Below the pieces are notes generated by a model, which worked only from the letters and a program-made list of their open reading frames with translations, was not told the DNA's origin and did not search any database. A stretch of DNA of 64,000 bases from Mangifera indica (Eukaryota; Streptophyta; Magnoliopsida; Sapindales; Anacardiaceae), in the NCBI RefSeq assembly GCF_011075055.1, contig NC_058149.1, forward strand, positions 3,013,830 to 3,077,829, written 5' to 3'. This document shows, piece after piece, positions 12,892 to 26,928 of the stretch; the stretch's first letter is position 1, and each line of letters begins with the position of its first letter. Position numbers and translations under genes: made by a program.

Positions 12892-14013
12892 TAGATGACT
12901 TGTTGAGTATATATTGTACTTGTAACACAACGTTAGAACATCAAAGAGTTTGAATTTATTTTATGTGTTTGAATTCATGGTGTTTATGGATATACACATT
13001 GTTTATTTTTGAAATCTCAACAAGATGATAATGTCACACAAGTTTGATTGGCTCTCTCACATGAGCAATCGCCTTTGACGTTGAGGAGAGCATGCAAAGA
13101 TGAGACATATTTCTTGAGGTTGATGCGGCTTGAAGAACGCACTTAGAAAATGAGAATTGTTCAAGAAATGAATTATTTGATATGTCGCCTTGATGATTAA
13201 TCAAGATGAGGTCATGACTTGATAGATTTGAAAATGATTGATTTGGATTCCCCACGTCCAAATAACTTGTGAATGCCAGATGTGAGTTCTTAATAGATAA
13301 AGACACCTGCAAGATTGGAGAGATGATTAAGAACTCAGGTTAGACGCTTAGTGCAGCGACTGAACTAAGATCTGTACAATGTTAGTAATGAAATTTTGAA
13401 AAGATATACATTGTAGCACATGATTCATACCATGTGTGCATGAATAAGACGACCGCTTGAAGTAGTGGAAGGATGAATCCCTGCTCCTTCACTGTGTAAG
13501 ACTTTATGATGATTACCTCATGATGATACCCTTTGACTCTTTACTGTTATTTGATGTTTATTCTTAGTGTTGCTATCTTAGCTTGGAACCTATGACTATG
13601 AATGATTCAGTCTATGGAACATGACTAGAAAAGCAGCTAAGTTTAAATTGAGAATTCCGAGTAGATGAGGAAGACTTATATATTACGTGTGTCCATTGGT
13701 CAGCCGGTCATGTCACTCATACAAGAGATTAGACTTGATCATGGATACATAGGAATATAACATAATAATAAATGAGGGATTAAAGGGAGCTAGTGTTATC
13801 GAGTAAGTCTGGGGTGCTGCGAGACTAACGCTTTATTTTATTTTGGGTTGAAGTGACTATGTTATTCCTAACAGATGCATAGTAAATTAGCTCCCAAGTG
13901 CAGGTTGCTCGCAAGGTCGCACGACACATTTGCTAGTATGAATTGCTCTGTTCTGTAAGATTTCTGTAGAAGAGTATTGTGATTCGGATCACCCATCATG
14001 TGTGAGTGGGAGA
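12892..14013 (+). other. Long non-coding 3' region and polypurine tract of the copia element
   Basis: About 1.1 kb between the end of RNase H and the 3' LTR contains no recognisable domain on either strand. A purine-rich run (GAGTGGGAGA, about 14004-14013) directly abuts the 3' LTR and is the likely polypurine tract for plus-strand priming. Confidence 0.7.
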
Positions 14014-14391
14014 TATTGGATCCGGTCCACCCATGATGGGTTGACCCGATCCATTAGGGTTATAAGGTTAACCCATGATAGGTAATATTACAATATTGCC
14101 CTTGACAGTTATTTTTAATAACTGCCACTCCCCCTCTTATTTAAAAGCATGTAACTTCCATTGGGAAGTTAACAGTAACTGAAACAGAAGCAAAACAAAA
14201 ACAGTGATCAATACAATACTCTTCCAAATCAATTCTCTGGAAGAATTATTGCAGAAACGAGAGATAATCAGCAAATTGTGTTGTGGATAGTTTCAAGAGT
14301 TCATCGAATCACCAAATCATCATCAATTGTCAGATTAAGACAACCGGGTATGCTTTCTGTGATCCTGGAATTAGTTTGATTTATGCTTACA
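14014..14391 (+). repeat. 3' LTR of the copia element
   Basis: 378 bp, the same length as the 5' LTR. About 16 substitutions separate the two, mostly transitions. It is followed by the TSD TATAG at 14392-14396. Confidence 0.95.
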
Positions 14392-15044
14392 TATAGGGTA
14401 AAAGATTTGTATGGTGTGAATTTTTTCATGGAATGCTGAATTTGTAGAATTTACTAAGTGAGACTATTGTTTGATTTAACTGCAAGAGTTTAGTAGGTAA
14501 AACTTGTAACCATGTGAGTTTTGACATTGAATGTAGTATTTTAACACTTTTGGAGTGGGAATTAGGGTTTGATTTAATTTCAAGTGATTGGGAGGGAGGG
14601 GGTTTAAGGCTTAACTTAGTTTAAATTGTTAAATGGGATTCATGTTTGATTTGATTGCAAGTGTTTAAGCGGGTTAAACTTTAAGTGATGTGATTTTTGG
14701 AGTAGGTAAGAGAATTTGTAGTTTTGTTTACTAGCAATACATATTGGTATGTTAGAATGAAAGTTTTGTTTAAGTTGGATTATGATTTGATTTAACTGTA
14801 TAAATGGAATTAATGTGTTTTTCAAGTTTGAGGTTTTGTTGTGTTTTTTTTCTTTTTTTTTTTCGTTGTGTTTTTTTTTTTTTTTTTTTTTCAAGTGTTG
14901 TTTATGTGGAGATAAATCAGAATGATGTGTGGAATGATTTTAAGGAGAGGGGTGAAGTTATTCCATTAAGAATGTATTCAGGTAGAGCATTTAGAATGTA
15001 TTTATGACTTCATTGAGAATAGGAATGCCAAATATTTTGGATGA

Positions 15045-16433
<1,389 letters not shown>

Positions 16434-17602
16434 GTACTTCAGTTTGGTATATTATCTACAAAACTATATATATATTTTTTATTTTTTGGGTGTGTGGTAT
16501 TATTTCTGTGATCTTTGTAATCAGACAATGTCCTCATTGGACAAAATCAAAATAAGGAGTTTAAAGGTACAAGATACTCCCTGAATTAGTGTGATCGATA
16601 TACACACAAAGAGTGTGTTGTGGTTGTATTGTGATTGTTTTTGTCCAACTTGTAATGATAAAAATTGTTAATCATGAGACAAAATTAATAGAAGGAACAC
16701 TCATTTTTCCATTAAGCACTCACAGCCCAAATGCATGGCTCGCGTGCGTGCAACTGTGCAAAAATTAAATTTTCACTCCCAATGGTTTTGCTCTTGCTTG
16801 GAGTGCGCGCTGCACGTCTGGCGTTGTGCACAGTGAATACTTGGCACAGTTTCGCTGTTTGCTGAGATTTTAGGTGGTGGCAGACGACGACGACCCATCC
16901 GAAGCCTAATCTCACACCTCTCACGCATGATGGAGCCTGGTTATCCGCACACACATGCTCCTCATCTTGCTGTTTGGAACAAACACGGTGGCTCCTGTTT
17001 CCCCCTTTCTCCAACTTCTTTATTAATTTTTCTTTTCTTTCTTTTGCATATTTAATCATCGACTCATGGTCTTACTCTAGCAGTTCATACAGGATTTATT
17101 CAAGAATTATATTATAGATCATCATCGCATATCCTCAAGAAATAACAAATTCAGAATTTACATACACAGTCGTATATTTAATCTTCATATATATTAAAAC
17201 ATGCATACACCATTACTATAACTAAGCATCTAGAAATATATATACATACGCAGCAATACAATCCAATTTACAGAACTTAGGTGCAAGAGGGAATAATGGA
17301 TTGAAAGCCTACCTGTCTTTCGACAACTACGACGGTCTTCGCGTGGCAAAGTTTTCCCCAGCAATTTCTTCCCTTGATGGCACACTGAAGGCTTTGCCTC
17401 TCCTTCTCTAGTGGATAGGCACTAGGTAAATCAGAAAAAAAATTTTTCGATCTCTGCAATATGTTTTCTTTTGGATATATACAGAAGGTGGCGTTCTTCT
17501 ATGGCAACTCTTTATCTAGAGCAAGTTTATTTTTGGGAGTCATGGTCATCCCATGCAAACGTTTTTGGGATTGAGATAATTAGATAATACAAACATATAT
17601 AC

Positions 17603-17610
<8 letters not shown>
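16434..17610. other. Spacer after the truncated RPT2 copy
   Basis: No gene recognised. The patch at about 16700-17070 is less AT-rich than its surroundings, and 17277-17459 has a Cys-containing open frame on the - strand, but neither matches a family I know. The RPT2 terminal exon is not here on either strand. Confidence 0.5.

Positions 17611-17657
<47 letters not shown>
17611..17657. repeat. (TA)n microsatellite
   Basis: An uninterrupted run of TA dinucleotides of about 47 bp. Confidence 0.95.
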
Positions 17658-17661
<4 letters not shown>

Positions 17662-17817
17662 ATATATAATCCACAAGTATACACAATCTCCTAAAACAGA
17701 CATACGTACACAATTAAATCAAAATTTGAGCAATAAAATATAATATTGAATAATACAGAAATGACCGAAATGCCTTTTACATTCATCCAAAGGTATTACA
17801 TTGTTAGTGTTGGTTAA

Positions 17818-18190
17818 TTGCTAGAAAAGGGTTATGAAATAACCATTCAAAAAGGTCCTTGTAAAATATATGACCTGTCTAGAGGATCTATTGTAATAGC
17901 TCAAATGAGTTCAAACAGGTTATTTCCAATGAAGATTAAAAGTGCTCAATCTTTTTTAATGGCTGAAGTGAGAGATCCATCATGGCTTTGACATTTTTGC
18001 TATGACCTCTTGAATTTTGGTGGATTAAAGACTCTCCAACTGAATAATATAGTAATCGGTCTTCCTCAAATTGTCATTCCGTTCAAAGTTTGTGAAGAAT
18101 GTGTTGTTGCAAACATCATTATTCTAAATTCTCTCAAGAAAAGTTATGGAGAGCAAAAAATGTGCTAGGGCTGGTCCACCCTGACTTTGC
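17818..18190 (+). pseudogene. copia gag-pre-integrase fragment
   Basis: Starting LLEKGYEITIQKG, the frame follows the gag-pre-integrase domain of copia pol, with NRLFPMKI, then FGGLKTLQLNN and the cysteine pair VCEECVV that opens the integrase zinc finger. An in-frame TGA stands where the conserved Trp before HF is expected. A one-base frameshift follows near 18115; the sequence then reads on in another frame (KLWRAKNVL and LVHPDF). Both flanks lack further pol sequence. It is an isolated, dead fragment from a different copia lineage than the 6.6-14.4 kb element. Confidence 0.82.
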
Positions 18191-18446
18191 GTTGGTGATC
18201 ACACAAATATGCAATACAAATGCAAAAACATAGATCCTTTATTTGGTACAAAATCCAAAAACATACATGCATACATGCTACTGTTAGAGAATTTGCGAGG
18301 ACATTTCTCTAAGACTTGCCTCTTAGTGATTGAATTGCTGATATAACCTACAAGAGCGTACTTAGCAATAGACTGTGTGTATGTATATGTATGATAGAGT
18401 GATGTTACGTGCACTTATATTGGGCATCAATTTAGGTACCAATGAT

Positions 18447-21400
18447 AACGTGTCAACTATTAATTAGGTGATCTCAAATATAATAACATCTAATTATATG
18501 ATAAGATATCATTATTGGAACTCAAATTGATATTTACTATAAGAGTATATAATATTATTTTGTTAGCCAAAAATTTAAGTCTCTATACATATGTATAGAA
18601 ACAAAATTGCATAAAATATAATAAAATTAGAATTTAAAACCAACCTTCAGCCATTGTAAGATGAATTTGATGCAGAAACCACTAGAAACTCCTTTGAATG
18701 AAAAGCTCTTCCAAGTGATCCAAATTTTCAGTATGATGGTATATCTATGACAAAATTCGTTCAACTTGGGGACCTTTTTCATTACACTTAAATATTTATT
18801 CCATCATTAAGGATGAAAAAACTGAAGTGGAGTAAAAACAAGGGGAGTTATGGACCACCTCAGCTTTTATAATAGCTTCTGTATTAACTACATATAGCAG
18901 TTATATGGAGAAGAAAAATCATCATTTTCAATGTAATTATTGAAGAAAAGAAACAAAAATAAATGAATAATGGCAATAAATCTTCTAAGAATAAGTATTA
19001 TACTCCATGTATCACAATGTATTCTATTTATATGATCAATCAAAATCATAAATTGGATTAAAAACTGAAGTAATCCAATTGTAAAACAAGAAAGGGATAG
19101 CAATCTTATTTATTTGTACTATGTAAAAGCCCATTACCCATTGGAAACCAGACTACACTGAGAGTGCTTGGACTCCAATTCGAGTCCCACAAAATACAGA
19201 ATTTGGCAAAATGTCCATTCGACGCAATATGCTTAGCATAAAAATTGAACTAGCTTGGTGGCTTTTTTGTTACTATATCCAAAATATGATCTTAGGATCA
19301 AGTTTTGGAAAAACAGAAATTCAGTCTCTGCGGAGACAAAAAACCATCATATTTATATATGATAAATCATTCTTTTGATTATTTTCATCTGAAGGTAAAA
19401 CTGATGGTTAGTGATGGACCTACAAAGGGACAATTTTTTTTTATTAACTCATAAATTTTATTTATGATATTAGGACCCAAGAATTTTTTTTATTATTTTC
19501 TGCTCTAAATTTTGTTACACATTTTTTAGGCCCAATTTTTGTACAATTTCATTTTTACAAGGCCTATATGGGCTACCACAATTACTAAAAATAGGGGGAG
19601 TTATGGCAGGTGAATTGAATTGTTAAAAGATTGAAAACTTAATTTGTTCTCTTTTGTCCAAAAAAAAAAAAAAAAACTCTCACAATTACAAAGAAATTGG
19701 AATAGGGAACACAACTAGGTTTCTAAAGGATGCTAAGACTACCATTGTACCACAAAGCGGTAAGGAATTTAGTAATATAAAATAATTTTATAATCATAGG
19801 TGAAGCAGAGAATCAGAGATTTGAGTTTGTAGCAATTAAGTGGAGCTTCATATTCTTCATCTTTCATAAAACAAAGAAGTAATTAGTTTTAAAATTGTCT
19901 AACAAATATTGTGATGTATATTGTTTATTAATTTAATGAATGGATAAGATGTATTAATTTTGTGAAGAGTGGTATTGAAAATATTTTGTCATAATTGTTA
20001 GAGACTAAAAGAAAAGAGTCTCATATATAATAAAATGAGTAAAATGAATGACATATAAGTGTGGTGGATTAAGCCTTAACATAAATAAATTGATTTTGTG
20101 TAATACGAGTTTCAATCTTCACACTTATAGACCCAATATATTTTCGATATGGTATCAAAGTATAAGCCAAACGACGGACCTAACAGTCTAAAGTGTTCTT
20201 GGATGCAAGTGACAATACACCCATCCAAATGGACTTAGTCAAATAACGAGTCTAACAACCTATAGTGATTGCACTTGAGGGAGGGTGTTGGAGACTAAAA
20301 GAAAAGAGTGACACATCTATCAAAAGTGAAAGTAAGTGATATATAAATACGGTGGATTGAATCTTATCATAAGTCCATTGGTTTTGTGTAATATGATTTT
20401 CAATCTCCACAATTATAGACTCAATATATTTCCGACAATAATAAATTGTAAAAATCAAGTTGTCTTGTAAACTTTCTTTATCTTAATTCAATATAAAAAT
20501 ATAACTACTTTATGTCTTTATTAATACCTTAGCTAGTAAAAACACAAATTATTCATGTTTTAAACACGTTTTTCCAAATTTTTAACCAAAATGAATTAAA
20601 TGTATATTTTATCTATTCCCCGTATTAAAAGCATATTTTTGCAGTTTTTAAAGTACGAAAATCTCTTGCATTTTTAATTAATTATCATTATGTTATAATT
20701 ATATAAAACGATAAAAACCTAATTTTTTGTCATCCAAATCTCTAACCTCTCCTGATAATTTTTTGTGATGATTGAATCTTGATTATAGATTATAGATTAT
20801 ATTAGAGACATCGTTAAAATGTCACTAACAAGATAAATAGTGTTATCGATGAGATAAATAGTTTTATTGATAGAATAAATAATATCATCAGTGGGATGAA
20901 TAAAATCACTGGAAGAGAATTCAAGTCAAACTTAAACCGAGCTAACAAATTGAAACTTCATCTTGAATTTGATTTGAATCAAACCAAGTTCACTTGCTTT
21001 GAAACAATAACTAAAATATATGATATGTAAGCAACTCGAGGGAGATCATGACATAGAGGTGAAGAAATAGCTAATTTTCATCGCCATTCATTTAAGTTGT
21101 TTTATTCTGGGATTGAAATACAATTTTGACAGCTTAATAATAATTTTGATGGTCAAAGTGAATACAAAGTTACTTTTGTGTATAATGTGCCTTGATTCTG
21201 GAGGCTCATTTGCTGCATTTGATAGTTAAGAGTAAATTGATTCGTTTAAAAAAATTTTATCTATATGATTTTTTAGCAAGTACTCTAATTGAACTTGAAA
21301 ATATTTTTGTTAATATATGATTGAACAAAAACTTTGATGTAGTACAAATTAGAGATCTCGCTTAAAAGTTGGTTTTAAAAGAAAATATATTATCATACAA

Positions 21401-22320
21401 AGTTACTTTTTATGTATTTTTATGTAAATTGCTATAACAACAATAGAAGAAACTTATATTGTAATGAATATTATCAAAAATTCATATTAAGATTAATATA
21501 TTCGCAATGATTGACATGGAAACTACCATATAACGATTTTAGAAACATGAAAAGTATAAGAAGATTATTGTAATATATTTGTGATCATTTATTGACTTTA
21601 ATGTATTTGTATTATTATTATTATTTGGACTTATTTGAAAAACGAAACTTATTACTTGTCGTCTTCTTTTTTTTTCAATCATTTAATTTTTTTATGAGAC
21701 CCCTTACAAAAGTTGATGCGTCCGTCGCTGCCATAATCCATGGTCTTTAATAAAGACTTTGACTTGGACAAATGGTTGTTGTTGGCGTGATTATCATGTA
21801 TGTCCCATGCCGCCTTGACCGCGTTCATAAGCATAGTCATTGTAGTTGTAGTTGGTGAAATAAAGACTAATTGAAAATTTCATAAAACGTTTTCCATGTG
21901 TTATAACACATTAACTTTCTAACATTTTAGCTTTTACAAAATTGATAGACATAACTTAAAATAATACCCATAGTTATTTTAATTAAAAAGTAGTCTTTTT
22001 TTCACAAGTTTGATATTTTATAGCTCTCTTCTAATTTATGAGATGAAACTGTTCTTGTATGTATTAGATTGGGACACACTCACCCTTAATCTTTAGCCCT
22101 AGATTGTTTGATTATATATGATATCACCCAAATTTAGAAGTGAAAAAAAATAGTATTATTTGTACTTATAAAAATAATTATCGATTTTTTATACTCATTA
22201 TGATTTGTCATTATATAATTATATGTTATTTTATTGTTAATTTAAATCTTTCAATCACAAAATGATATATTATTATGAAAATCTAAATAGTAGTTTTTAT
22301 AAATATATATATAGTTTTAT
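18447..22320. repeat. Dispersed repeat, copy A (same family as 26157-28170, 56250-60845, 63153-64000)
   Basis: From AACGTGTCAACTATTAATTA onward this segment matches 56250 onward nearly base for base for about 3 kb, including a poly-A run near 19661, the GTTAGAGACTAAAAGAAAAGA phrase and hAT remains. Its right part (21560 onward) matches the window's last 850 bp and, more loosely, 26780-28170. All copies are in the same orientation. The shared flank before the hAT left end (18447-19408) means the repeated unit is larger than the hAT alone. Confidence 0.88.
19409..21730 (+). mobile_element. Degenerate hAT-type DNA transposon (copy A)
   Basis: The left end reads TAGTGATGGACCTAC and the right end CGTCCGTCGCTG, which is an approximate inverted match and resembles the TAGNG/CAGNG ends of plant hAT elements. 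I could not define an 8-bp target duplication. At about 21027-21590 the + strand holds the decayed C-terminal part of a hAT transposase: VNTKLLLCIMCLDS, FAAFDS, LYDFLASTLIEL and, further on, an AMNIIK-like segment of the hAT dimerisation domain. Frames are broken by many stops and small indels, so it makes no protein. Confidence 0.65.
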
Positions 22321-24385
22321 TAATAAAAAAAATTTGGACATAGTGCTAGACCATGTAAATTTGTATCTTGTGTGATTAACTTCTTGCCTTGATTTCTCTC
22401 AGTTTAATTTGCAATTCAATTCAGTATCTTACAAGATCAACAACAAACTATCTCACGTGTGAAAAAAAATCTATACTTTATGGTTTGAAAGAGAAGAAAT
22501 AATGAGATAAACTTCTTTAATTATATGGTAAATGGGTCAAATTGATTGATTTTTCTTTTTGATGTTTATAGAGAGGTGATGGTTAGAAAGACTTGTTTAG
22601 ATAGACGATTAAGAGGGGAAGAAGCTAGTTTTATACATAACATCTATTTTAAATTAGTTTATATATATGCATATGAAATAAAATTTGGAGGTATCTAACT
22701 TGTTGGTTTTACTTATGAAGTCAAAAAAATTTATTAGTGCAACAGAATCATTAAATAAAAATTTTTCAAACATTTAATTGTCATCCATAAACATCAGGAT
22801 CAGATTATGAATCATATTATGCATTATTCAACACAATAAAACTGTGTGCATAAACAATGTGTCACCATATGATTGGATATTATTTTATCTTTAACTTGAA
22901 ACTATCAAATCATATAGTAACATAACGTTATTTATGTAAAAACGTATGTACATAATACTACTCTATTCAAAATCACAACAAACATAGCATAGGGTGTTTT
23001 AAGTGACTTGCGCACATTTGGAAGCTCTTTATCTTTTATTGCGAATACAATGCGTGTATCGCTATCCAATCTAACATAGGTTGGTGCAGAGGTAATCCAC
23101 ACAAGGCGCACAAATATGGAAAGGTGATGGGGAACACTGGGTATTTGCTAGACACTTAAGAGAACATAATATCTTGAGTGCAACAAAAAGTCTATATAGT
23201 TTGTAATACAATCTTTTTATATATATATACAAACTCATCAATGTTTCAAAGGGGTCAAATGTCTTTTACAAGAGTGATATAATTGGGACAATTGTATGCT
23301 ATGTAACGATCATTCGTAAGAAATGCATAATTGTTCATGCAATATTGTATCAATCAACATTAATTCTATGATTGATGCTCGTGATATGTTATAAAATATT
23401 TGATAAAGTCAACTAAGGATAAGAAACGACATTTCCTTTGACTGGAACACCCATTCATACTGACCTGATATTTATCCAATATTCAAATATCTTCTATCCA
23501 ATTTGGATAAAGTTAACTCTCTCAAAATACTTCATTCTAACGCCCCCTCCCCCCAAATTCTAAGTTATTTTAGTAAGATTCCTTATGTAGACAAAATCAC
23601 ACTAAAGTCCAATAATCTTATAGAACTTAAAATCTTTATGTAAGATTTAGGACATGATTCACTTTGTATAACCCAAGGCCTCTATATCTTGTGATCTACA
23701 TTTTTTGTGTATGACCCATAGACTATTTCTTACGTTGGTAATGAACATATTTGTGATGAATTTATAATCTGTCAACCATTTTCACATAAACCAACATTTT
23801 TTTTGGTAAGTGGACAAACTAACATTGACCTCTAACAAGATATCATGGCCAACCAAATGACAAAATGTCAACCATAGACAATAACCTATAAACAATACAG
23901 TTACCATACAATTCGATCTTTTTATCGATTCATACCTTTTCAAGGTTGAAACATAAAAATAATGCTTATCTCAAATTATCTACAATTTGCATTAGTTGAG
24001 TTCAGTGGCAATGACTAGATAGTATTAGATTAAGTCACAACTCTATCCTATTATTGTCACAAATTCAAGTTGTAACTAACATCCATAGTCGACTTAACAA
24101 AGTTATCCACTCTCGTAGCCAATAGTGATGAATTTTCTATTGATCTACTGTAATTTTCATACGTCTCTCAATATTTTGATAATCCTTTCTGAAGGACTAT
24201 GTTAGATTTTTGTGAAACCATATTGATCCATGTACATGACGATTTTATGACTTCAAGTCAAAGGATCATATACACCACCGTTTGTTAAAGGATGTGCTTT
24301 ACAAACATTGAAGTTATCATCTACATGTAATCCTCTTAATAAACCAGTCTAATGAACTTGTCTATTTAACATACACCCATGTTAT
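22321..24385. other. AT-rich spacer, no gene recognised
   Basis: No coding region, RNA gene or clear element end was recognised. The stretch 23000-24380 has a slightly higher C content and could be a non-coding part of a retroelement, but I found no paired LTRs. Confidence 0.45.
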
Positions 24386-25135
24386 GCACTAGATTGTTAA
24401 CAAATAACTTTGACTTATAAGATCTGTCACTATCATTTGATAGGATTGCTCAACACTATGATAACCCTAATTGTATAATTTATGTCTTACGTCAAAGTAA
24501 TACTAAGACTACAAAAGTTTTTAAAATAATCACAATATGTGTACATAAGATTCTCATGATTAGTCGCATGTAACATAGAGTAAAATAAAAATTAATAAAT
24601 GTCATTTCATTAATATAAACATGATACAATTTACAAACTAATATTGATACATCAATAAGATGATTGGTACTAGGTTATTGTAAGCAAACAACTTTGACTT
24701 GTGAGGTCTGTCTCTACTTTTCGATAAAGTTTTTCAATATTATGATAGTCCGAATTGTATTATTTATGCCCTATATTAAAGTAATGTCAAGATTACAATG
24801 TTTTTAGAATGATTATAATATGTGTACATAAGATTCTCATAATAAGTAGGATGTTGCATAGAGTAAAATAATGATTAAGAAATGTCATTTTGTTGATATA
24901 AACGTGAAACAATTACAAACTAATGCTAATGCATCAACCGAATGATTGGCACTAGGTTGTTAACAAATAATTTTGACTTGTGAGATCTGACGCTACCTTT
25001 TGATAGGGTCATTCAATACTTTGATAGTCTTATTAGTGTTATTTATGCTCTACTTCAGAGAGATATTAGAGGTACTAATGTTTATATATTGACCATAATA
25101 TGCGTACATAAGATTCATACAATAAGTTAATAAGG
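24386..25135. repeat. Tandem array, period 281-282 bp, about 2.7 copies
   Basis: Units begin at the phrase GCACTAG(A/G)TTGTTA at 24386, 24667 and 24949, giving periods of 281 and 282 bp. Each unit contains TTTGACTT, a GATAGG/GATAAAG run, ATGATAGTC and ATAATATGTGTACATAAGATTC. Copies are clearly related but diverged. The last unit is partial. Confidence 0.88.
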
Positions 25136-25337
25136 AAAGATCATAATTGCAATAAGCATATGAAGATTATAGTCAATATTTTTTTATTCGATTTAGCCCT
25201 AATTCTGATTTGATATAAATTGTTGTATATTATTTTTTCTATTTCATATGATTAGGATTTCATTTTAGACTACGTTGCAATGTTATATATTGTACAGTAT
25301 TTTGTCAATAATATTTCTTCAATTCATAAATTTTTCA

Positions 25338-25940
25338 TAGTATCAGAGCCTCCCACTCAAAAGAGTATTTGATACTTCTTCAATGGCTGATATATCAGCA
25401 ACACCCAAAATCTCTTCACCATCCTCTACTTCTCCATCAATCATTACTACTCTTGAATGCATCTCATCTCTTTACTCTATCAATATGTCTACCCAAATTA
25501 CCATGAAACTTATTTCATCCAACTACACCTCTTGTCAATTTCAGTTTCATGCAATTCTTACAGGTTATGATTTAATGGTAATCATTGATGGTTCAAGCCC
25601 ATGTCCACCACCCATAGATGCAATTAGGCATTCCTTGTGGATTCATCAAGATCAGTTAATTTTGAGTGTTATTGTTGGTTTCATCTCCCCTAATCTTATT
25701 CCGTTCATCATATTAGCAAAGACATTATATGATGCTTGGACAACTCTGGACAATACCTATGCCAAACCATCTCATGGGAGACTTAACCAATATTATAAAA
25801 GAAAAACAACATTTGTGCAGTTTTTATCACAGTATGCTAATTAAGATTATATACTTATTTTCTTCCGTTATTAATGTTCTTGAAAATAATAAGAATGAGT
25901 TGAAGCAATTATCCACTAATTATTATGAATCACTTTGAGT
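25338..25940 (+). pseudogene. copia gag 5' fragment with primer-binding site
   Basis: TAGTATCAGAGCC at 25338-25350 is a near-consensus tRNA-iMet primer-binding site, preceded by an LTR-like end (…TTTTTCA). From ATG at 25383 the protein runs 153 residues and matches the N-terminal half of copia gag: NYTSCQFQFHAILTGYDLM, LWIHQDQLILS and WTTLDNTYAKPSHGR. It stops at 25842, and the frame shifts into 25857-25937. No zinc knuckle or pol follows; the DNA passes into a hAT remnant at about 26157. It is the start of a dead retroelement, with no second LTR seen. Confidence 0.78.
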
Positions 25941-26156
25941 TTGTCTTTCTATTACAACTTAGGAGGAAGATGATAGGAATTACATGAGTTGTCACGAATT
26001 TTTCAAAGAAACGATCAAGATATTTGAAATGTCATGAATTTGGTCAAAGTCTCAAAAGATCATTTACAAGTTATGACAAAAGAAGATTGGAACATATTTT
26101 TAATTGAGGTTTTTACATTTTGTGTTAAATTTTATATACATATATTGAATATAGAT

Positions 26157-26770
26157 TGATGATATGTATGCATCTAGAGGGAGATCATGACATAGAGGTG
26201 AAGAAATAACTAATTTTCATCACCATCCATTTAAGTTGTTTTATTCTATGATTGAAATACAATTTCAAGAGCTTAATAATAATTTTGATGGTTGGAGTGA
26301 ATACAAAGTTGCTTTTGTATATGATGTGCCTTGATCTTGGAGACTTATTTACTGCATTTGATAATTAAAATTAAATTGGTTCATCTAGAAAAAATTTATC
26401 TATATGATTTTTTAGCAAGTACTCTAATTGAACTTCAATGCCCACTTGAAAATTTTTTTGTTGATATACGATTGGACAACAGCTTTGATGTAGTACAAAA
26501 TTGGAAGTCTTGCTTAAAAGTTGATTCTAAAAGAAAATATAATATCTTTCTCTTTGTGTATTTGTTAATTAAATTATCATTAATCTTGCAAGTCACTATA
26601 ACAGCAGTAGAAGGAACTTATACTGCGATGACTATTATCAAAAGTTCATTACTTGACCGAATGAGAGATGAATTATTGAATTATTGTTTAATAACTCATA
26701 TTAAGATAAATATATTTGCAAAGATTGGCATGGAATCTATCATATAACGATTTTATAACATGAAATTATA
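26157..26770 (+). pseudogene. hAT transposase C-terminal (dimerisation domain) remnant
   Basis: The best preserved copy of the hAT coding remains in the window. An open frame at 26331-26747 (138 codons) contains YDFLASTLIEL, RLDNSFDVVQNW, FVYLLIKLSLIL, then VTITAVEGTYTAMTIIKSSL and DRMRDELLNYCLITHI. This is the order and spacing of the C-terminal hAT dimerisation domain, in which PVATATVERAFSAM is the usual core. Upstream, VNTKLLLYMMCLD lies in a linked frame. The N-terminal part with the zinc finger and first catalytic residues is missing. The same region is found more decayed at 21027-21590 and 58876-59440. Confidence 0.8.
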
Positions 26771-26928
26771 AGGAGATTATTGTAATATATTTGTGACAAT
26801 TTATTGGCTTTCATGTATTATTATTATTATTATTTGGGCTTCTTTGAAAAGTAAAACTTATTACTTGTCATCCTGTTTTTCTTAAATCAGTTAATTTTGT
26901 ATGAACTGCATCCGTCACTGCCATAATT

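Larger units (their letters stand above)
6643..14391 (+). mobile_element. Complete but inactive Ty1/copia LTR retrotransposon
   Basis: The element is 7,749 bp, bounded by two 378-bp LTRs and flanked by a perfect 5-bp target duplication, TATAG (6638-6642 and 14392-14396). It has a tRNA-iMet primer-binding site just after the 5' LTR, a degraded gag-pol in copia order (gag, zinc knuckle, protease, integrase, reverse transcriptase, RNase H) and a purine tract before the 3' LTR. Counting by eye, the two LTRs differ at about 16 of 378 positions with no indels, roughly 4 percent, so it inserted long after the RPT2 copy arose. Unusual features are a 1.85-kb leader before the main gag, containing a second gag-like fragment and a cluster of GGTCAA/TTGAC motifs, and about 1.1 kb of non-coding DNA after pol. 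Both LTRs start TATTGG rather than TG. Confidence 0.95.

Noticed and set aside
14640..14894. Lys-rich open frame on the - strand and the matching + strand frame
   Set aside because: Produced by a poly-T tract in the RPT2 intron.
17277..17459. Cys-containing 60-codon frame on the - strand
   Set aside because: No recognisable family, start context or neighbouring exons.
19140..19200. Possible tRNA T-arm-like phrase (AATTCGAGTCCCAC)
   Set aside because: No acceptor stem or anticodon arm can be folded around it; it is also repeated in copy B as part of the dispersed repeat.
24386..25135. CRISPR-like spacing of repeats
   Set aside because: The period is 281 bp with whole-unit homology; it is an ordinary tandem repeat in plant DNA.
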